DNA of 64,000 nucleotides from Talinum fruticosum (GCA_021018815.1 JAITYX010000026.1:1984001-2048000), one strand, 5' to 3'; counted from the stretch's first letter, positions 46,501 through 58,990 are shown. Made by a program: numbers and translations. The notes: a model not told the origin generated them from the sequence alone.

Positions 46501-47083
46501 GCTACAAAGGAAGAAGACCTAATCCTTAAGCAACTCCAGAAATTAAAAGTTGACATTTATATTTGGCAATTAATATATGCTTCCTGAAACATAGGCAAGC
46601 TTTAATTGATGCACTCAATAAGATTGAAGTTTCTCCCAAAACCACGCCGAGGAAGTAGTAGGATTGGTTAATAGTGGGGATGGAACCATTACTTTTGATC
46701 GAAGGATCTCCCAGAAGAAGGCATTGTACACAACAATGCCCTTTACTTAACTCGTAACTTGCATCAACAAGTTTGTTCCCTTAACCTTGGTAGACAGCGG
46801 ATCAACGGTTAACGTGTGTCCCTAGCGAACTGTTAAGAGGTTAGGAATTAGGGCGCAACAACTTTATAAGAAAACTGTTCATCTCCGAGGATATGATAAT
46901 TCTAGATGAACAGATCTGGGCAACAATGACCTTACCAATCAATATAGGGCCGAGTGGAGAGGAATATGGAATTCCAAGTCTTAGATATCACAACTACTTT
47001 CAATTTGCTACTAGGACGCCCTTGGTTGCATGATCATGAAGCAAGTGCCCTCTACACCGCATCGGAAGGTCAAGATGATCCTT
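46501..47083 (+). pseudogene. D2 aspartic protease remnant
   Basis: A region of mixed frames leads to the active site VPLTLVDSGSTVNVCP near 46780-46828, then the KRLGIRAQQLYKKTVHLRGYDN segment. It finishes with LLLGRPWLHDHEAS in other frames up to 47083, where the A3 LTR begins. Matches the D0 protease. Confidence 0.78.
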
Positions 47084-49842
47084 TGTAACACCCCTAGACC
47101 CACCCTAGGAGTATTACATGCCTAGGTTCCCCGAGAGGAACCCCTAACACTGCTTAAGGTCTCAACTTAGGGTTAATAGTTTTCTCTTTGCTTGGCGGAA
47201 GCGTGTTTTTAGGTTTTCAAAGGTTTTTCGAAAATTTCGGCGAGTTTCCTCCGTAATATGGCTAATCCCATAGGCTTAAAGCCTTAACCCTGTACGAAAC
47301 ACATTCATAAACTCAACGAGCCGGACGCTCGAGTAAATACAACACAAACTCAACGAGCCACACGCTCGGAGTATTCACATGGGGCTTTTACATTCATAAT
47401 CAAAACTTAAGTTCACATACAACCGATCTTTACAAGCATGAAAAACATAAAGTACATAATAAGTCCGGAGATGTCCTGTCCGTTGGTTCGCTTCTCCTAA
47501 AAGCCAAAAGCTACTCCGAGGATTCTTAACTTCGTACTCGAAATGTTGGTGAGGTCATGAGCTCCACGAGCCCAGTGAATAACCCAAATCCAACCCCGGT
47601 TTCACTTTGGAAATTAATTCATTAACAAACACACGTAAGTTCATAATTCATTCATAACATGCGATTCGGATCATACATACTTAAGATATACGAGATACTA
47701 AACTTACCAACTTGCCGAGAAGCACGATGACCTCAATTACTCATCGTAAATTCAATCAAACATACTCTATTTGTCTTTATACGCAAGTAAGTCATAGAAT
47801 CATTCATTATGTAAATCATTCATTATGTAAATCATATCTTACTTCTTATCGTTGCTTCTTTCTTTTCCTCTTCTTCGATTCAATTATGCATTTCATAAAT
47901 CATTGCTTCTTTCTTTTCCTCGTTAATCATGGACAATCATTCGTTTCTTCATATCATAATTCTTTAAGTCTTTTTAGTTTCGAACGGAAAGAAGATTTAT
48001 GTTATGCTCTAACGACCTAGTTCTTGAAGCCAAAACAATTTGTGGGCTCGGTTGTTGGAGGCATAAGAATTCGTGGCCTTGAGGAAAGCCTCAAACTCTA
48101 AAGGACGCATACTCGTCAAGAATTCGTGGAAGCAATTCAATTCGTGGCCATAGCTTCGGAGGGTTCTTTAATTCGTGGGATCTTAGATCAATAACACAAT
48201 CCTTTTTCCCTTCTTTAGTTCTTTATGTTTCTTATTTTCTTATATCTTCTTATTACTTCGACGAGATACACGTAATTCATACAATTCGTGCTCGACACTT
48301 TCGTACGCAATATCTTCGCAACTAACAATTCACATAAGCAAGTTCCAACTCGAGTACGATCAATCCAATTCATATAGGCATGCTTATGTTATTTATAATC
48401 AATGTACTTTAAAATAAACACGTCATCACATAAACATGTCAACTAGGATTTCTAATCAACGAACTTATCGTTTTCATGATTGCGTAAAATCGTGCATAGG
48501 TGGTTTAAGGTTATAAAACTTCCCATAGCCGATATATATCTCTTAATCTAGCAATGTAACTTCTTAAATTTCAGTTCTTAATTCGAGTTACTCACTTAGT
48601 TTCGATTTTAGCCCAAAATAGCATATTTTCACTCAAAAATCTATATCTTCCAATCTACTTATCCAACGCATACCAAAATTTACAAGAAACTCTCATAAAT
48701 TATCAGGAAGCTACAGTAAAAGTTTCAGGAATTTTAGGCTACACATGAAGTCGTAATAATTCAGTTAGCAAGGTAAATTCATGAACATTTACACTTAAAT
48801 CATGAAATTTAATTTTTTGATTTTTCTCAGTAATTCTATTCAAGCTAATTTCATTAAATTCTCAATCACACAGCTCAATAATAATGCTCAACAATGCTCA
48901 AATATCATTAAATTCATGAACTAGGCATGAATCACAACATGCTTTTCAATTCGTGAGTTGCTTAGTTTTGTGAATTTAGGCCTCTATCTTCTTCAATTAA
49001 CTTAAGGTTTCCAGTTTCATACTTTAGATTCAAGTTCAATCCACCAATTCATTTTAATGCTAGAGGATGAATTCAGATTACTCACCTTGTATTCTTAGTG
49101 ATTCTATGAATTTCGGTTTTGGAGGGTTTTCGGATTGGGTGTTTTTGCTTTACTTCCTTCTCCCTTTCGGTCCCCTTCTCTTCTTCCCGGCGCCCACTTC
49201 TTCTTCCTTCACTCAAACTCTCGCTATCTCCCTCTGCTATGTTGTTTTCGGGTTCTCAAACCCCTGGCCTCGGTTATGTCCGGTCTCGTCGGCTCCCTTC
49301 TCGCGCTCGTCGGCCACGGCTTCGGTTCTATGGTGGTCGCCAGCCCCCTTGGTCTCCTTGGCCCTCGCACACTCACCTCCTCTCTCTCTCTCTCTCTCTC
49401 GTTCGGTGCTCCCTCTTTTTCCTCCTCCGTTCGCTTACGCTTCTTTCGTTTTTCCTCTCGCTTCTATTTTCCCCGTTCTTCCTCTTAATCCCTCTTTCTC
49501 TTTCCTCCTTTCCTAATTACACCTAATAGGCTTTCTTGTGCAATTTCAATTGGACCCCAATAATCATCTCCTCACTGATTGCCACAATTCCCACTAATCC
49601 TCTTTAAACACTAGCAGGCTCCTCCTTCCTATTTCTCATTCTTCTTTTTCTCCTTTTAATCGGCCCAAATTAGCTTCGCAAGGCCCACTCGAAATCCCGC
49701 ACGGTCGGGTTTAAATTCTTGGGTTTTTAATTTCGACTCGAAGAATTCTAATTCACTTAATTTAATAATTTTAAATTTTTGACTTAACATTTAATAACTT
49801 AATTCATTAGCAAGCAAGCACCTAAAATTTCCGGGTCTTACA
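47084..49842 (-). repeat. A3 3' LTR
   Basis: A 2759-bp LTR from TGTAACACCCC to GGGTCTTACA, the same length and landmarks as the A2 LTRs but clearly diverged. It has the doubled CACACGCTCGGAGTA-type motif at about 47322-47370 and a CT-rich, GC-rich block at 49130-49420. The overlapping open frames at 49067-49526 are a composition effect. Confidence 0.88.
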
Positions 49843-49857
49843 TTTCTCCCTACTTAT
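49843..49857 (-). other. A3 polypurine tract
   Basis: Pyrimidine run tttctccctac on the plus strand next to the LTR end, matching the A2 PPT position. Confidence 0.7.
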
Positions 49858-49886
49858 AAAAAGTTTCGTCCTCAAAACTTGAAACT

Positions 49887-50516
49887 TTAAGTTACTTGGG
49901 ACCTTACGTGTATGGTTCCATGATGCGAAAACTCTGCTCCTAGCACATGGGGGTTCACCGCTCTTATCGTATCCAGTTCTGCGGTTCTGCGGTTGCAAGG
50001 TTGTTCATTCACCTTGGTGTGGCCTCTTGGTACCCACCGCTCAGTGCCTTGCTCATTGTTCTTTTGGGGACAATTCTTAACAATGTGTCCCTTTTCTCCA
50101 CATTTGAAACATCTACCAGTCTTAACATAACATTCCTTCATCCCGTGAACCTTGTGACAAGTAATTACATGGCTCGCTGGCCATATCACTACCATTATGG
50201 CCAACTTGGCCTTGCACTTGCACTCCTTTGGTTGTTTCTCCGATTCTCATAATTCACGTTCACACTTCCGGATCCCCTAGCATTAGCAGACCTCCTTGGC
50301 CTTACATTCCTGCGAGAACTCGTTCTATGCAGATTGCTTTCGATACATATCTTGGTATATGGTAATGGTTTGGCCAGCTATTCTTTCACGTATGTCTAAT
50401 GGTAGACCATCCTCCAACCGATCAACCCTTCTTTGCTCCATATCCACCAAATACTTCCCGAATCGACTAAGCTCTGTAAACTTCGCACCATACTCCATAA
50501 TACTCATTCTTCCTTA
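49887..50516 (-). pseudogene. A3 gag remnant
   Basis: Read leftward: MSIMEYGAKFTELSRFGKYL (50325-50507 frame), R-DRLEDGLPLDIRERI, then a zinc knuckle C-F-K-C-G-E-K-G-H-I-V-K-N-C preceded by a degenerate first knuckle. Downstream of the NPHVLG segment (about 49950) it runs straight into the PPT region without protease or pol. The capsid N-terminus is lost at the CACTA border. Confidence 0.8.
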
Positions 50517-50880
50517 CACTACTACAAAACTACTAAATAGCGACGGAAACATGTCCGTCGCCACATAGCTGACGGAATTAGCGACGGAATGCGATGGAAT
50601 CTGCCGATCGTGTCGGACAATGACGGAATTAGCGACGGGTATAATAATCCGTCGTTAATTTAGAATCGGCGACGGAAATTTCCGTCGCTATTCCATCGCT
50701 GAGTTAAATAGCGAAGGAATATTCCATCGCTAACGATAGATTGAGTTTTCAAATTTAAGAAATCCCAAAAAAAAAATAAACAAAATTTTATTAGTGTTTA
50801 GCGATGGAACAACGACGGACTTTTACGTTGCTAAATCTAAATAAATTCGGATATGGCTTTTAGGCGGATCGAATTCCCAA
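50517..50880 (+). mobile_element. CACTA-type (En/Spm) DNA transposon terminus
   Basis: Starts CACTACTACAAAAC, the CACTA terminal consensus, and continues with many direct and inverted copies of the subterminal motif gcgacggaa / ttccgtcgc between 50540 and 50825. The opposite terminus and a transposase are not found. The inner border near 50880 is approximate. The 3 bases before the terminus are TTA. Confidence 0.82.
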
Positions 50881-50899
50881 AAGCAAAGAGAGAGGGCGA

Positions 50900-51450
50900 G
50901 GGAGAGCGATTTTGAGCGTTAGCGGCAACACCGGTCACCACCCCCACTCCCACCGCCTGTTCGCCCGCTGCGGCCGCCTCTCCTTAAAGGACCATGGGTG
51001 CTGATTGGCGAACGACAATGAAACGGCCGGCGAGCGTGGGAATTGGGCGAGCGCAAAGAAGGGCGAAACCGAGGCTAGGAAAGGGACACGAACGCGAAGG
51101 CAGAGAGGGAGGCAGCCGGTGGGCATGAGGACGAGTCCACCGAATTGACGGCGTCGGGCGTGCGATGGCCGGCGACGGCGTCGGGCGTGGAGGAAGGCGG
51201 CAGATCCACGGCGGGCAGTAGGGAAAGAGGAAGGGAAGGGAGAAACCGACCAAGCTAACCTGAACTCGAGCAAGCTGTCAATCCCTAAATCGAGGTGGGT
51301 AGTGTTGTACTCTAAACTATTAGTACTTTCGAAACCCAAATGAGTTTGTTGTGATTATTGAATGTTTATGTGATAGAACGAAGCTAGGAGATTGTTAGAA
51401 CCGAATTAGGTTATGAGAAAATCGAATGGAATTGCTAGAGTCCGAATCAT
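50900..51450 (+). repeat. Tekay-group LTR fragment, plus-oriented
   Basis: Positions 51250-51450 (cgaggtgggtagtgttgtac, then actctaaactattag) match 2549-2690 of the solo LTR and the reverse of the A2 LTR. The GC-rich part at 50900-51250 corresponds to the GC-rich block of that LTR. The left border with the CACTA end is uncertain. Open frames here are not genes. Confidence 0.72.
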
Positions 51451-51735
51451 CATTTTATTAAACCTTCATTTTGTAATCGAACCATCATTTAGGTTATAAG
51501 ATAGCAATCAAACCATCATTTCATCCAAGCAATTGAGATTTTTTTTTGACGATTTTGTCAATGAGATATAACTTGTAACGCTAGTTTTAATTGGAAGAAG
51601 TTGTTATGTAATTTCGAATATTATGTGAAAATGAGTCAATTTAGATAGAACTTGGACTAAATTAAAAGTAACAAAGTTCCTTCAAATTCGGGGTCCTATT
51701 TGGAAAGTACTTGCTGCTTTGGTTTGGTACGGTTG
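51451..51735. other. Unassigned AT-rich flank left of A2
   Basis: No coding sequence or repeat recognised. Together with 61986 onward it is the target sequence into which A2 inserted. Confidence 0.5.
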
Positions 51736-54488
51736 TGTAACACCCCAAAACTCACCCTAGGAGTATTACACCGCCGAGTTCCTCAAAGGAACTCCCAAGG
51801 CTCGCTCCGATGTTGACTCAGCTATCTTAATTCAACTTAAGGGCACGAATTAAAATTCTCCCCAAAGGTTAGAAGTTCCCTAAAAATTTCGGCAGAGTTC
51901 CGTTTGAACTACGGCCCAACCCATAGGCTAAAAGCCTTAAAACCTGCATAAAATTCACAATAAAACTCAACGAGCCACATGCTCGGAGTACACAACTCCA
52001 CGGCCACACGCCGGAGTATATTCACAACCATAAGGCTTACATTGCGAACTAGTTTACAACCCAAGTCATGAATTCAGCAAAAAAACCAGATTTACAACCA
52101 CTTAAGATCAAAATTGCCGGAGAAAGAAATCTCCGGCTTGTCAAAGCTACTAGTTCGGTCTCCATACATACGTCTAACTTGCTATACATTACGTCTATTT
52201 ACATAAGTAGCCGAATAAATACAATATGCTAACATAAAACACATAGACTTGATCGCAACCATAATCGCCACCAAAGACAAGCATCCGGCCGTTCGTCTCG
52301 GGGGTACTCGCAATCGGGAGGGAGCGGGGCAATTTGTGGGGGTGAGCAATAAACCACGGGGCTCACCGAAGTCTTACACCCTTAAAATAGAAATTCTTTA
52401 TACATAATACACATAATAATGAAATTGGTGAAAATATAATAACACAATATAAATCTAGATGTTTTCAATGGAATCTCTTTGCAATGAAACGATCATGACT
52501 CTTTCAACACTTAAAAACACGATTTCACCTTCATGAACAATTCTTTTCGGGTTGAATCAACTTTTCTGGGCCTTCCGAGGATTCGAACTAGCACTTCTTT
52601 CATCTCGGGCGCGACCCCGACAAAAAGGCTCCCGGGACCTATCTTCTAGGAAGTCTCGTGGCGGGCATCCTGTCTCTCCAGGACCCCTATTAGAACCCTT
52701 CCCTCGAAGTCTCTAGCTGGGCGTTCCCAGTTCGAACCCTTCGGTATGCTAAACAATCCGTAGCCTGTTGATTCAAAACTATTTGCACATTCTCATTCAT
52801 CACATTCACTTACAGACTTTCTCAAATTGATTTCACATCAAGGAAGGCGTGGCACCGCGTGTCACCCTTACAAATTCACTTTTCAAATTCAATTTACTTT
52901 GTCAAATACTTTTGCCTTTCTAGATTAAAATCACGTTGGAAAGACATTTCACAGAAATCACATTCAAGAGTCATTTCACGTAAAACACAAAACTTCTTTC
53001 GAAACTACTTGTGAACATCACATAAAGCAAACACATAGCACGAACAGTCCCCATTCAATGCAAGCAGTCATTCCCAACTCTTTTCCAATCTGTGCCTTTC
53101 TCAATTCATCGGTTTAATACAATTATTTCCATTTTCCGAGCTACTATAACCACAAGTGCATATCACTTAAATTACGTTTCACATTCATCGCAATTCATTG
53201 CCTTTTGCCTTACTTACTCGGCTTACACTTCTACTTTATAACTCAACTTCTTTTGGCCGTATTCAGCCACGGACTCTTGCCCTCACTTTATTGCTTAAGT
53301 CCCTTTTGCTGTGCTTAACTTACACTTGATTTCATCCCAGAGACCGAGATATATTCTACACTCATTTTAACCTTAGAATTCCCAACTCGCTATTTTTCTC
53401 GCCTCAATTATGCGTCAAGCAAGATGAAGTCATGTCCTTCCTTTATACTCAAATCATTATTTCCCAATATTCATTGTTATCTTCCAGTGCAAGAACTTAG
53501 AAAGTCTCTATGGTTTAGCTGAAACATCGATTCACAATTTACTCCCAATTTACCGCTTCTTGTCCCTAAGTGCCATTAGAACTCGTCACCACACTCTTTA
53601 TACCTACACCACCTAATGTTTTCAGCATCTCATCTCAGCCCTAACTAGCTACTAAGTTCTGTCCAGTTTCTAATTCGGACTCCACATTTCCATTCGATTT
53701 ACTCATAACTCGCTTCGCTTCTAGCAGTTTTCCTAGCCTCATTCTATCACATAACATTCAATAATCACAACAAACTCGTTTGGGTTTCGAAATTACTAAT
53801 AGTTTAGAGTGTAAGGCTACCCACCTCGATTCGGGGATTGCAGCTTGTGATTCGAGCTCCCCGGTTCCCTTCCTCCTTTCGTTCTTTTCCCCGCTGCTAG
53901 CCTCGGATTCCGCCGCCCTTCTCTGCGCCGGACGCCGTCGCCGGTCGCGGTCCCGCGCTCACCGGCTGCCTCCTTTAGCCCTCGCGTTCACTTCTCTTCC
54001 CGGCCTCGGGTTCGCCCTTCCTTCAGCCCCGGCCGTCCCTCGCGTTCGCCGATCGCCTCTCCTTCGTTCGCCGTGAAGCCCACCGGCCTCCGGTGGCTCT
54101 CCTTGCCCTCGCTTGCCCTCTCCCGCTCGCGGTGTCTCTCTCTCGCTCGAGCTCTCTCTCTCTTCCTCTCGGTTCTCCATTCCGCTTGGTCTCCCCTCCC
54201 CTTCTTTTCTTTCCTCTCCTCTTTTCTTCCCTTTTCGGTGGCTACCTTAGATGCAGCCAAGCACTCGCTCTAGCAGAGTACACTCATCCTTGCCACAATT
54301 AAATTTCCTTTCTTTTTTTTTTTTTTTTTGACATAAGTTTACCCGGGATTCTATCTCAAATAGCGACGAACGAGCAATTACCTTTACTAATTATGCTATA
54401 TAACACACAAGCACATAAAATAAATTTCGTAAAAATACTAGGCTTAATTTAACTATAAAATCAATCTACTCGAAATTCCGGTCTCACA
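51736..54488 (-). repeat. A2 3' LTR
   Basis: 2753 bp from TGTAACACCCC to GGTCTCACA. CT-rich and GC-rich tract at 53860-54240, and a T17 run at 54313-54329. The open frames at 53780-54302 fall in this tract and are not genes. Confidence 0.94.
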
Positions 54489-54509
54489 TTTCTTCCCTCC
54501 TTTAAAAAA
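54489..54509 (-). other. A2 polypurine tract
   Basis: On the minus strand an A/G-only run (AAAGGAGGGAAGAAA core) directly upstream of the 3' LTR. Confidence 0.85.
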
Positions 54510-54524
54510 TTTCGTCCTCGAAAT

Positions 54525-55930
54525 TTAGATACCTGATGTAAACAGAGCTGGGTATTTCTCTCGTATCTCATGCTCTGGCTCCCATGTCGCTTCAGCTAGC
54601 TTATGGTGTTTCCAGAGTACTTTAACATACGGGATGGTTTTAGTCCTAAGCTTCCGTTCTTGTCTTTGTAGGATGCGGATCGGTTCTTCCTCAAATGTAA
54701 GGTTCTCCTTAACCTTCAATGGCTCATGTTTGACGACGTGCTCTGGATCCGGCACGTATTTACGGAGGTTAGATACATGGAAGACCTCATGAATACCTTG
54801 AAGGGCGGGTGGTAAAGCCAATCCGTAAGCCACCTGGACCAATCCTTTGCAAGATTTGAAAGGGTCCCACGAATCTAGGGCTAAGTTTACCTTTCTGCCC
54901 AAATCTCGAGTTCCCTTTTAGCGGAGAGACTCTTAAGAACACGTGATCCCCAACTTGGAACTCTAAGGGTCTCCGCTTTAGGTCCGCATAACTTTTTTGT
55001 CTCGTCTTGGGCTGCCCGCAACCTTTTTCGTATTATTTTGACTCGCCTCGTGGCTTGATCTATCATTTCAACCTTAGAGAGTATTCTTTCTCCCACCTCA
55101 TTCCAACACACGGGTGTTCGACACCGACGACCATACAATGCTTCGAACGGAGCCATATTTAGACTTGCATGGTAGCCGTTATTGTAGGCAAATTCAACTA
55201 ATGGCAGTGTTGTTATCCCGTGTACCCATAAAATCCATGGCACATGCTCTCAACATGTCTTCCGGAGTCCGAATTGTACGTTCGTCCGCCCATCGGACTC
55301 CGGGTGGAAAGCCGTGCTTATGTGGAGACTTGTACCCATTGCCTCTTGGAATCCATGCCAAAACTTGGCAATGAACTTACTCGTCCCGATCCGACACGAT
55401 GCCGAGAGGAACACCGTGAAGCCTTACTATCTCAGCTATGTAGAGGTCGGCTAGTTGATGAGACGTGAAAGTCGTCTTGATTGCAAGGAAATGGGCCGAC
55501 TTGGTCAATCTATCGATCACCACCCATATGCAATCATGTTGCTTCGAGTTTTGGGTAATCCCGTGATAAAATCCATACCGATACCCTCCCACTTCCATTC
55601 AGGTATTGGTAAAGGTTGTAATAGCCCTCCCGGTCTCTCGGTGTTCTGTTTTGACTTGCTGGCACGTGAGACAATGAGCTACAAATTCTCGCTACGTCCC
55701 TTTTCATTCCTATCCACCGAAATGACTCTTTAGGTCATGGTACATTTTCGTACTTCCAGGATGAATTGTGAATGTCGAATTATGAGCTTCTTTCATTAAT
55801 TCTCCTTTTAGCTCACCGACATTGGGCACACATAACCTTCCCTTATACCAGAGCGTTTCGTTCTCAATGCTAAATTCCTTAATCCGATCCTCCTCTACAC
55901 CCCTCTTGATTTTCATCAATTCTGATCCGA
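54525..55930 (-). pseudogene. A2 integrase
   Basis: Read leftward from about 55930: a short zinc-finger-side segment (MKEAHNSTFTIHPGSTKMYHDLK, 55710-55919 frame), then the core with [26 protein letters not shown], and VRLHGVPLGIVSDRD (55377-55598 frame). After the TAFHPESDG region comes PLVEFAYNNGYHASLNMAPF, then ALYGRRCRTPV. The last frame (54525-54902) has HEVFHVSNLRKYVPDP and a CHDCR-like tail (EEPIRILQRQERKLR, then KVLWKHHKLAEATWEPEHE), the Tekay signature. Frame breaks occur near 55560, 55300 and 54890; two lie beside CG. If these are sequence errors the domain would be complete; otherwise it is inactive. Confidence 0.85.
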
Positions 55931-56690
55931 GCTTTGAAGTTGTTTGATCCTCTCTACCAAGGGAAACTCCAATTGTATAGCCGCTAAATAACCTTGGTCG
56001 CTTGGTAGTACCACCTCAACATCAAACTTTTCTAACTCCCTTATGAGTTGATCCTTACCGGTGAGTAAACAAGCTATCGACCCTGTTCTTCGGCTGAGGG
56101 CATCTCGCCACCACATTTGCTTTACCCGGATGGTATTTGATTTCTATATCGTAATCCTTTAAGAGCTCTAGCCATCTCCGCTGCCTCATGTTTAATTCCT
56201 TTTGCGTGAAGATGTACTTGAGGCTCTTGTGATCCGTATAAATCTCACACCTCACACCATATAAATAGTGTCTCCAAATTTTTAGCGCAAAGATTATTGC
56301 GGCTAACTCCAAGTCATGAGTTGGGTAATTCTCTTCATACGTCTTAAGTCGTCGTGATGCATAGGCAATCACTTTACCCCTCTCGCATCGATACGCAACC
56401 GAGTCCCTTTCCCGAAGCATCACTATACACAACAAATCCTTCGTTCCCTTGGGGATTGCTAAAACCAGGGCCGATACTAGCCGTCTCTTTAGCTCTTGGA
56501 AGCTATCCTCACACTTCTTAGTCCACTCGAACTTGTTGCCTTTGCGTGTTAGCAAAGTGAGCGGAAGAGAAGTTCTGGAAAAGTTTTCCACGAACTTACG
56601 GTAATAGCCCGCCATACCTAGGAAACTTCTTACCTCGAATACGCTCGTGGGCCTTGGCCAATCCACTATGGCTTCTATTTTAGCCGGTCC
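55931..56690 (-). pseudogene. A2 RNase H and linker
   Basis: The open frame 56055-56756 holds the RNase [24 protein letters not shown] at the RT border, [36 protein letters not shown], then [47 protein letters not shown] and YHPGKANVV. Two pairs of shifts are visible. The YSDAS region is read out of frame between about 56370 and 56420. The expected ADALSRR end is read as ARCPQ because of one extra base at about 56105, beside a CG. The linker to integrase (55916-56116 frame) shows KFDVEVVLPSDQGYLAAI. Confidence 0.87.
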
Positions 56691-57420
56691 ACGGATATGC
56701 CTTCTCCGCACACTACATGCCCCAAAAAGTGGACTTTCTTTAGCCAAAACTCGCATTTCTTGAGTTTGGCGTATAACCGATGCTTTTGCAAGGTCCGAAG
56801 TACCACCCTCAAGTGTTCTTCATGTTCCTTTCTACTTTTGGAGTATATGAGGATATCGTCAATAAAGACCACCACGAACTTGTCGAGGAAAGGGTGGAAC
56901 ACTCTGTTCATCAAGTCCATGAAGAAGGCAGGAGCATTAGTAAGCCCAAATGGAAGAACTAGGAACTCATAGTGACCATACCGTGTTCTAAAAGCACTCT
57001 TAGGGATGTCTTCTTTCTTGATTCTCAACCGATGGTAGCCCGACCTTATGTCAATCTTTGAGAACACAGATGAGCCTCCAAGCTGATCAAAGAGGTCATC
57101 TATTCTTGGAAGTGGATACTTATTCTTAATGGTCACTTTGTTCAATTCTCGGTAGTCAATACACAACCTTAGGCTACCGTCTTTCTTTTTCACAAAGAGT
57201 ACGGGTGCTCCCCAAGGTGAAACACTCGGGTCGGATTAGTCCTTTATCCAAGTAGCTCTTGCAATTGGACCTTTAACTCGGCCAACTCCACCGGTGCCAT
57301 TCTATACGGTGTCTTAGATATAGGTATAGTGCCCGGCACTAAGTCTATGGTGAACTCCACTTCCCGTTCCGGGGTAACCCCGACACCTCTTTAAATATTT
57401 CTCCAAATTCTCCCACTATG
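56675..57420 (-). pseudogene. A2 reverse transcriptase
   Basis: The frame 57193-56675 is an uninterrupted RT core: [57 protein letters not shown] and the catalytic FIDD (about 56854-56865). [17 protein letters not shown] and [13 protein letters not shown] close the domain. Upstream (57200-57420) the [14 protein letters not shown] and [12 protein letters not shown] segments are there, but a single extra base at about 57227 (beside a CG) shifts the frame. All catalytic motifs are present. This is the best-preserved RT in the window. Confidence 0.9.
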
Positions 57421-57429
57421 GGAATACTT

Positions 57430-57965
57430 TCAACAGGGATTTCTTCCAATTCGGCTAGTTCCACAAAGCACACAAGTACCCTTGACATCCCCTTTTTAGC
57501 ATTTTGCATGCCTGTATCGCGGAAACGAGAGGAGTCGTCCTCTTAAGGCTATTCCCTCTGAACTCCAACCTTTCTCCCTCGGGAGTTAGCATGGATACTA
57601 GAGTCTTATTGCAATCTATGACCGCCCTATGCTTTGACAACCAATCCATCCCAAGGATAATATCAAAATCTCGTATCTCCAATTCCATCAAATCTGCAGA
57701 AAAGATCTTGCCATTTATACTTAATGGGCAACCCCTATATACCACATTAGTTTGGGCTACCGACCCTACTGGAGTTGATATGCGAAGTCTAGCATTCGCT
57801 ATAGCGAGTTTACAAGGCCACTTTTTGGCAAATCCGAATTCACAAATGAATGGGTTGCTCCTGAATCAAACAAAACATAGACATATAAGTTGTCGAGGAG
57901 TACCGTACTCGCCACTACGTCGCTGGGGTTTTCCATCTCCTCATCAGCGGTACCAACGTTGTTAA
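57430..57965 (-). pseudogene. A2 aspartic protease
   Basis: The active site is intact (VLFDSGATHSFI, about 57850-57880). It is followed by the RISTPVGSVAQTNVVYRGCP block and, in the 57455-57745 frame, IFSADLMELEIRDFDIILGMD and WLSKHRAVIDC. The domain order and the GMDWL end are those of gypsy retropepsins. It lies between the gag zinc knuckles and RT with small frame changes. Confidence 0.87.
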
Positions 57966-58990
57966 GGATACCCGCGTCGTTGCTTGAGGTCCTCCGTCCC
58001 TTCTTCTTCGATCAAGTCGTAAACTCTTCCACCTACCCGGAGTTTCTTCCCTTCCTTCCTATTCCCGGATGCAGGTTGGCCTTGTTGTAAGGAGGGTTGA
58101 GAATTAGACTGTTGCCTTTGTCCTTGCCCGATACCCCGATTAGCTCCGGTTTCTTGGGGGCAATGTGCGATGAAGTGTCCATATCTTCCGCATTTAAAGC
58201 ATGGCCCTTTTTCTCCTGTACATGCTCCTAAGTGACGGCGACCACACTTTCTACACAGCTGGCGATCATCCCCCTTGAAGGGCTGTTGGGCTTGGGAAGA
58301 GCTACCTCGCGTATCAACTCTTTTTGCAGCCTGGCCGGATTGTGAGCCGGGATCACCATAGCCTGGACCTCCTTTTGATTTGAAGTTGGGCCGTCTTTAA
58401 TGCTGCACTTTCATTTAGCGCCCTTTCGATTTTGAAAGCCCTCTCGGTACATCTCCTGGAAGTTTGTGAAGACCAGGCCAACCACTTTATTCTTCAACTT
58501 TGGCCTTAGCCCGTGTTCAAACCTATCCATTCGCATCTCCTCGGTCGCCACCTGAGATGGTGCGAATCGACTCAACTCATTAAACTTGGCAGCGTATTCC
58601 ACCACACTCATGTTTTCTCCTTGCCTAAGTTGGAGGAACTCCTGCTCCTTACTCCATTTCACAACTTTCGGGTAGTATTTTGCGCCCGATAATTCCTTAA
58701 GTTCCGGCCGAGTTCGTGCAAGTTCGCCCTCACGAGGCCTAACAGTTTGCCACCAAAATCGGGCTTCGTGTTCAAACTGGTGGGTGGCTAATTGCACCTT
58801 AAACCGCTCCGGGCACTCCATTACCTCAAAGAGACCCTCCATCGTCAATAACCATTCCTCGTACACCAACGGGTCTATCCCTCCTCGCAAATTTGGGGGT
58901 TTCAATTCTGAACCGGCACACCATTTCCATTGCCGTGGGCCCTAGAGGTGGAAGGGGTGGAGGTGGGACTTGTTCTCTTCTGGGAGGCAT
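57966..58990 (-). pseudogene. A2 gag
   Basis: ATG at 58988-58990 opens a proline-rich leader (MPPRREQVPPPPLPPLGP). One base is missing near 58910, compared with A1, and shifts into the long frame 58905-58411 with the Retrotrans_gag core: EEWLLTMEGLFEVME, HEARFWWQ, KYYPKVVKWSKEQEFL and MRMDRFEHGLRPKLKNKV. Two zinc knuckles follow at about 58150-58250: C-R-K-C-G-R-R-H-L-G-A-C and C-F-K-C-G-R-Y-G-H-F-I-A-H-C. This pair is typical of Tekay/Del gag. The tail is Gln/Ser-rich, leading to protease. Confidence 0.87.

Larger units (their letters stand above)
41495..47083 (+). mobile_element. D2: Tat-lineage Ty3/gypsy remnant, 5' half
   Basis: Plus-strand Tat element with complete 5' LTR (41495-43454), PBS, leader, gag and protease. 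It is interrupted at 47083 by Tekay element A3. It lies head to head with D1, whose integrase stops exactly where the D2 LTR begins, so D2 probably inserted into D1 in the opposite direction. Its RT and 3' half are not in the window. Confidence 0.82.
47084..50516 (-). mobile_element. A3: Tekay-type Ty3/gypsy remnant lacking pol
   Basis: Minus-strand copy with complete 3' LTR (47084-49842) and PPT, after which the sequence goes almost directly to gag zinc knuckle and capsid. Protease, RT, RNase H and integrase are deleted. The gag end is cut by a CACTA end at 50517. The left side is inserted in D2 protease. Confidence 0.82.

Noticed and set aside
49067..49526. Signal-peptide-like hydrophobic ORFs
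   Set aside because: Hydrophobicity comes from CT-rich LTR sequence; three frames are open at once.
53780..54302. Open frames on both strands before the A2 pol region
   Set aside because: They lie in the A2 3' LTR and recur at 61322-61854 with different frames because of small indels, which argues against coding.
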